A stretch of 64,000 nucleotides of DNA from Streptomyces sp. NBC_01351. Lineage in GTDB: Bacteria > Actinomycetota > Actinomycetes > Streptomycetales > Streptomycetaceae. Both the position numbers and the translations under genes were made by a program. A model generated the notes under the pieces. That model ran no database searches. It was not told where the DNA came from and worked only from the letters and a program-made list of their open reading frames with translations. This document shows, piece by piece, positions 60,591 to 64,000 of the stretch (position 1 is its first letter; the number at the start of each line of letters is the position of its first letter). The stretch spans positions 186,001 to 250,000 of the forward strand of contig NZ_CP108356.1 of assembly GCF_036237315.1 (NCBI RefSeq). Direction: 5' to 3'.

Positions 60591-61112
60591 TCAGGCCCAG
60601 GGCTGGACGGCCGCGGCGCAGGCCGCCCACAGGGGCAGGACCAGCAGCGCGACGAACCCGTCGTGCTGCACGCGGGAGTACCAGAGCCTGCCGCGTTCCG
60701 TCAGCCTGGCCCGGCGCAGCGCCGAGCGGGCGATCTCGTGGCCTGCCTCGCGGGAGACGCACAGGGCCGCGGGGAAGGCCGCGACCGTCACGGTGAGGTA
60801 CCCGGCCGGCTCCGTACGGGGCAGGAACAGCCCGCCGACGAGCACGAGTGCGGCGATCACGAACCAGGCGCCCGCGCGGAACCCGAGCGTCGACATGGCC
60901 TGCACCCACACGGGCTCGGACTTCCGGCCGATCCCTCCGGCACGGGCGGCCTTGGTCGCCGCCATGGCCTCCTCCGTCTCGGCGAGTTCCCGCGCGGCCT
61001 CCGCTCGGTCGCCCTTCGCCGAAGCCAGGAAGAACGCCCAAGTGATCATGCGGTCGGCCCACTGGAAGGGGCCCTTCGACGGGACTGCGCGCTTCGATTG
61101 CTCCGAAGGCAT
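60591..61112 (-). CDS. Unknown membrane protein, possible RHS-tip immunity protein
   Basis: 173 residues from the ATG at 61112 (AAGGAG upstream). The cytoplasmic N-terminal 75 residues are helical ('RAEAARELAETEEAMAATKA'). Two hydrophobic helices follow ('AGAWFVIAALVLVGGLFL', 'AGYLTVTVAAFPAALCV') and one more near the C-terminus ('GFVALLVLPLWAACAAAV'). It starts 70 bp after the RHS protein ends and is on the same strand, the usual place of an immunity gene; membrane immunity proteins are typical when the toxin tip is pore-forming. No family recognised. Confidence 0.72.
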   Translation of the reverse strand: MPSEQSKRAVPSKGPFQWADRMITWAFFLASAKGDRAEAARELAETEEAMAATKAARAGGIGRKSEPVWVQAMSTLGFRAGAWFVIAALVLVGGLFLPRTEPAGYLTVTVAAFPAALCVSREAGHEIARSALRRARLTERGRLWYSRVQHDGFVALLVLPLWAACAAAVQPWA

Positions 61113-61182
61113 GCCCGCTCCTTTCCATGTCCGGCCGCGGGCGGGGCGGTACGGATACCGCCCCGCTCACGGTCCGTGCTGA

Positions 61183-64000
61183 TCAGCGGCGGCGGTAGTC
61201 CTTCCACTCACCGTAAAGCGTGTAGCCGGTGTTGAAGCCCCCGTAGTACCAGTCGACCCGGTTGACCCTCCTCACGACGCGACGGTTGTAGCGTCTGTGA
61301 GCCTTGCTGGCCCTGCTCCGGGCCCGCTTGTGGGCCCGTGACCTGCCCCGGACGCCCTTGGGGGCCTTGGCCATCCGACTGGCTCTGCGGACGTTGTTGA
61401 ACTTGGTGACCGCGCGTCCCGCTCCGAAGGTCGCGGCTCCGGCTATGTCCATCCAGCCCGTGCGGTCGCCCCGGGACACCTTGTAGATGCCCCGGCCGAG
61501 GCTGATCCCCGCGGAGACGAGGGCGCACGCGCCGCAACCGAACATTCCGGCGATGGCGAGTCCGGTGCCGACCCGGTCGAGGAACTTGCCCCAGCCGAAG
61601 CGGCCGTCCAGGTCGTACTCGTTGACGGGGTCGGCGGGATAGCCGTACGCGTTGGCGTTGCCGCCGTGGACCGGGTCGACGGACAGGAAGCGTCCGCTGA
61701 CCGGGTTGTAGAGGCGGACTCCCATGAGCGTCAGGCCGGTGAGGGTCTCGCTCGACCGCTGCTTGGCTCCGAGCCAGTCGTAGCGCGCCACCGGCTGGCC
61801 GGCGCGGGGATTGCCGTACTCGTCGTTGTCGAGGGCAACGGGGGCCTTGCCGATGTCCAGCGGAAGCTGGAGGGCCACGTCGCCGTGGATGGTGGTCAGT
61901 TGCAGGACGGTGTCGCCGGTCTTGCTCGTGGTGGCGGCCAGGTCACCGGAAGCGGATTCGACGTTGCGGGTCAGCTCCCCGGTGGCGGTGTCCTCGGTGA
62001 TCCAGCGCGGGTTGTCTCCGTCGCTGTCGTAGTGGTTGACCTTGGATCCGGTCTGGCTCCAGGTGCTGCCGCTGCCGGATTCCGTCTTCCAGGAGCGCAG
62101 GCGCATGGACGAGTCGAGCTGCCAGGTCTGGCGCTGGCCGCCCGCGGTCTGCTGGTGCACGAGGTCGTTGGCGTAGTAGCCCACCGTCCCGTGGCCCGGC
62201 AGCGTGGTGGTGCGGCCGAGGTTGTCGTAGACGTGGCCGGTGTCGACCAGCCGGTCGGCGCTGTCGTAGGTGTGGTTGGTGGTGGTTCCTCCGGTGGCCG
62301 GGCAGTCCGCGCCGGGTGTGGAGGACGCCGTGTTCAGGGAGGTGCGGTTGCTGCGGCCGTCGAAGGCATAGGTGCGCTTGGTGCAGACGGTGTCCGCGGT
62401 GTCCTCGACGGTGGTCAGGCGGCCGGTGCCGTCGTACCGGTACTTCTGGCTCGACCAGCCGGCGTGGCTGGTGACCTGGCCGTGGACGGACTCCGTCACG
62501 GTGTCGGAGTAGACGACGGCGGAGTCGCTGTCGCGGGTGTAGGTACGGCGGGTGGTGGCGCCGGCGGTGTCCTCCGCGGTGGTGACGGTGTAGCCGCCGG
62601 GCAGCTTCTCGCTGCTGACGGATCCGTCCGCGTCGTACGTGGCCTGGAAGACTCCGGCGACGGAGTCGGTGGCCTTCGTGGCCAGACCGCGCGGTTCGGC
62701 GGTGTGGTCGTAGGTGTAGGTGGTGGTCGACGGCGTGTTGTCGGTGGCCTTGACCGGGCGGCCCAGCAGGTCGTACTCGGTCGTGGTCGTGCCGCCGTCG
62801 GCGTCCGTGTAGGAGATCTGGCGGCCGAGCTTGTCGTACGCCTTGGTGATCGTGCCGCCGGTCGGGGAGGTCGTCTTGACCGGCCGCCCGGTGTTCGAGT
62901 CGTACTCGGTGGTCACTTCCGGTACCGCCTGGCCGAGGCCACCGGTGAGGGTGGTCTTCGTCGGGCGGTTCGCGCTGTCGTAGGTGGTCGTGGTGGTCCG
63001 GGTGGTGCCGTTGGCGGTCTCGGTCACCTTGACCGGGTGGCCCCACCAGTCGTACTCGGTGGTGCTGGTCGGCAGGTTCGCCGGGTTGGCACCTCCACCG
63101 GTGATCGCGCCCGCCGGTCCCGTCGAGCACAGCAGGTCGGCCCACTCGGGGCGGCCCTGGCAGGCTCCGGTGCCGGTCGCGGACCAGTAGGTGGTCACCC
63201 GGGTCGCCGCGTCGGAGCCGGACGCGCCCGGCGCCAGCTGCTTGGTGACGCGGCCCTGGGCGTCGTACTCGGTGGTCTCGGTGAGTGCGAGCCCGCCCGA
63301 GTCCCTGATCCGCTGAACGGGCAGGCCCTTGGCCCAGTCGAACACGGTCTGCGACGCACGGCTCTCGCCGAGGACGGTCGGGTGCTCACGCACCTGGGCG
63401 CCCGTCGTGGCCTTGGTGACCTGGTTCTTGATCTTGGCCGTGCCGTCGGTCGGGCGGCCGGCGTCGTACTCGTTGACCGTCCAGCTACGGGCCGTCACCG
63501 CGGTGTCGGCCGGTACGAGGACGGTGCTGCCGGACTTGAGGTCCGCAGTCAGCTCGATCCGCCGCAGCGGCCCGAGCTCCTCCAGCTCGCGCGTGCCGGT
63601 GTCGTTGTGCACGGAGACCGTGGACAGCAGCGCCGCGCGCTCGGCGGAGTCGGTCTGGGCGATGCCCAGATCCGCCTGTACGGCGCGGTCGGCAGCGCTC
63701 AGGCCGAGGGCGACGGCGCGGTTCGCGGCGGACAGCTCCCGAACGGTGTTGCCGAACCGGTCGTACTCGGTGGTGCCGATGTGCCCGCCGGGCAGCGCGG
63801 AGTTCACCGAGCGCCCGGACACGCCGAGGTACATGACGTTGGCGCGCTGATAGGCGGTGGCCGTCAGGGCCGCGCCGTCGTGCGACGCGGGGACGGAGTC
63901 GGCCGGGAAGACCGCCGTCGCGTCCGTCGGGGCGTCCGTCTGGCTCCACGCCTTCACGTCCGCCGCGCCCATGGCGTAGGGCGCGCCGGCGCCGGTGAGC
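61183..64000 (-). CDS. RHS repeat protein with variable C-terminal tip (5' part outside window)
   Basis: At least 939 codons; the frame is open to the window edge, so the N-terminus is missing. It carries many YD/RHS repeats, such as 'TTEYDLLGRPVKATDNTPST' and 'TITKAYDKLGRQISYTDADG'. The RHS core end 'MGVRLYNPVSGRFLSVDPVH' and 'NAYGYPADPVNEYDLDG' is followed by a tip of about 130 residues. The tip starts with a hydrophobic segment 'GLAIAGMFGCGACALVSAGI' and ends in a very basic region 'RRYNRRVVRRVNRVDWYYGG'. RHS shells enclose and deliver toxin tips. This tip's activity is unknown; membrane insertion or nucleic-acid binding are possible. Confidence 0.9.
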   Translation of the reverse strand, partial: LTGAGAPYAMGAADVKAWSQTDAPTDATAVFPADSVPASHDGAALTATAYQRANVMYLGVSGRSVNSALPGGHIGTTEYDRFGNTVRELSAANRAVALGLSAADRAVQADLGIAQTDSAERAALLSTVSVHNDTGTRELEELGPLRRIELTADLKSGSTVLVPADTAVTARSWTVNEYDAGRPTDGTAKIKNQVTKATTGAQVREHPTVLGESRASQTVFDWAKGLPVQRIRDSGGLALTETTEYDAQGRVTKQLAPGASGSDAATRVTTYWSATGTGACQGRPEWADLLCSTGPAGAITGGGANPANLPTSTTEYDWWGHPVKVTETANGTTRTTTTTYDSANRPTKTTLTGGLGQAVPEVTTEYDSNTGRPVKTTSPTGGTITKAYDKLGRQISYTDADGGTTTTEYDLLGRPVKATDNTPSTTTYTYDHTAEPRGLATKATDSVAGVFQATYDADGSVSSEKLPGGYTVTTAEDTAGATTRRTYTRDSDSAVVYSDTVTESVHGQVTSHAGWSSQKYRYDGTGRLTTVEDTADTVCTKRTYAFDGRSNRTSLNTASSTPGADCPATGGTTTNHTYDSADRLVDTGHVYDNLGRTTTLPGHGTVGYYANDLVHQQTAGGQRQTWQLDSSMRLRSWKTESGSGSTWSQTGSKVNHYDSDGDNPRWITEDTATGELTRNVESASGDLAATTSKTGDTVLQLTTIHGDVALQLPLDIGKAPVALDNDEYGNPRAGQPVARYDWLGAKQRSSETLTGLTLMGVRLYNPVSGRFLSVDPVHGGNANAYGYPADPVNEYDLDGRFGWGKFLDRVGTGLAIAGMFGCGACALVSAGISLGRGIYKVSRGDRTGWMDIAGAATFGAGRAVTKFNNVRRASRMAKAPKGVRGRSRAHKRARSRASKAHRRYNRRVVRRVNRVDWYYGGFNTGYTLYGEWKDYRRR

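Overview
The base composition (high GC, strongly GC-ending codons), the gene families (SUKH/SMI1 proteins, an SigE-type ECF sigma factor, CGNR and TetR regulators, actinobacterial cytochrome b/CtaD/CtaF, a PASTA-less membrane Ser/Thr kinase) and the mobile elements (Tn4556-like Tn3 transposase pieces, IS5, IS1380 and IS605 types) all point to a Streptomyces chromosome. The many transposase and integrase fragments and the lack of core housekeeping operons suggest an accessory, arm-like region. The only translation-related genes are two tRNAs.

Layout. 1-5.2 kb: a SUKH protein, a broken integrase, then a GH15 glycosidase/MFS exporter pair with overlapping ends. 5.4-11.7 kb: two remote pieces of a Tn3-family transposase gene, each abutting an IS5-type sequence, bracket a two-component system and a divergent MMPL transporter. 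11.7-15.3 kb: a CGNR-type regulator divergent from an MBL-fold hydrolase across a palindromic operator, a SUKH protein and an HSL-type esterase. 15.9-18.9 kb: a membrane Ser/Thr kinase with a perfect 63-bp internal repeat, an NmrA-like oxidoreductase and a small hydrophilic protein. 19.2-24.9 kb: a respiratory island (cytochrome b facing ctaF-ctaD), a DUF2231 protein and a spermidine-synthase-like protein. 25-29.3 kb: membrane and unknown proteins, a NucA/NucB nuclease toxin remnant with a possible immunity gene, a NUDIX hydrolase, a SUKH protein and a GtrA-like protein. 29.5-32.3 kb: a predicted chorismate lyase to 4-hydroxybenzoate hydroxylase operon. 32.7-37.2 kb: a divergent tRNA-Trp, three transposase fragments and a SUKH-HEAT protein. 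37.4-39.4 kb: an ECF sigma factor gene flanked by two copies of a DUF4232 domain that form a perfect 451-bp inverted repeat. 39.4-43.2 kb: decayed sequence with two unrecognised genes. 43.2-49.6 kb: a HEAT-like protein, a secreted beta-lactamase-fold serine hydrolase, and a DUF4386/TetR divergent pair with twin operators. 49.56-51.4 kb: a complete-looking IS200/IS605 element (tnpB and tnpA). 51.5-58 kb: an Imm1-like protein, a DUF2071 protein, a decayed CitE-like gene, the initiator tRNA, a GH26-like secreted enzyme and an NLP (NPP1) protein. 58.2-64 kb: a TetR/FAD-oxidase pair, then a 5'-truncated (by the window) RHS repeat protein with a variable basic tip and a small membrane protein behind it.

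Themes. First, local regulation: three divergent regulator/target pairs have visible palindromes between them. Second, polymorphic-toxin biology: four SUKH proteins, an Imm1-like protein, a nuclease tip remnant and an RHS protein. Third, repeated IS insertion and decay, with gene fragments in several reading frames. The most unusual structural features are the perfect inverted repeat around the sigma factor and the isolated cytochrome b/CtaD/CtaF module. Function calls rest on motifs and family knowledge recalled from memory; no database search was run.
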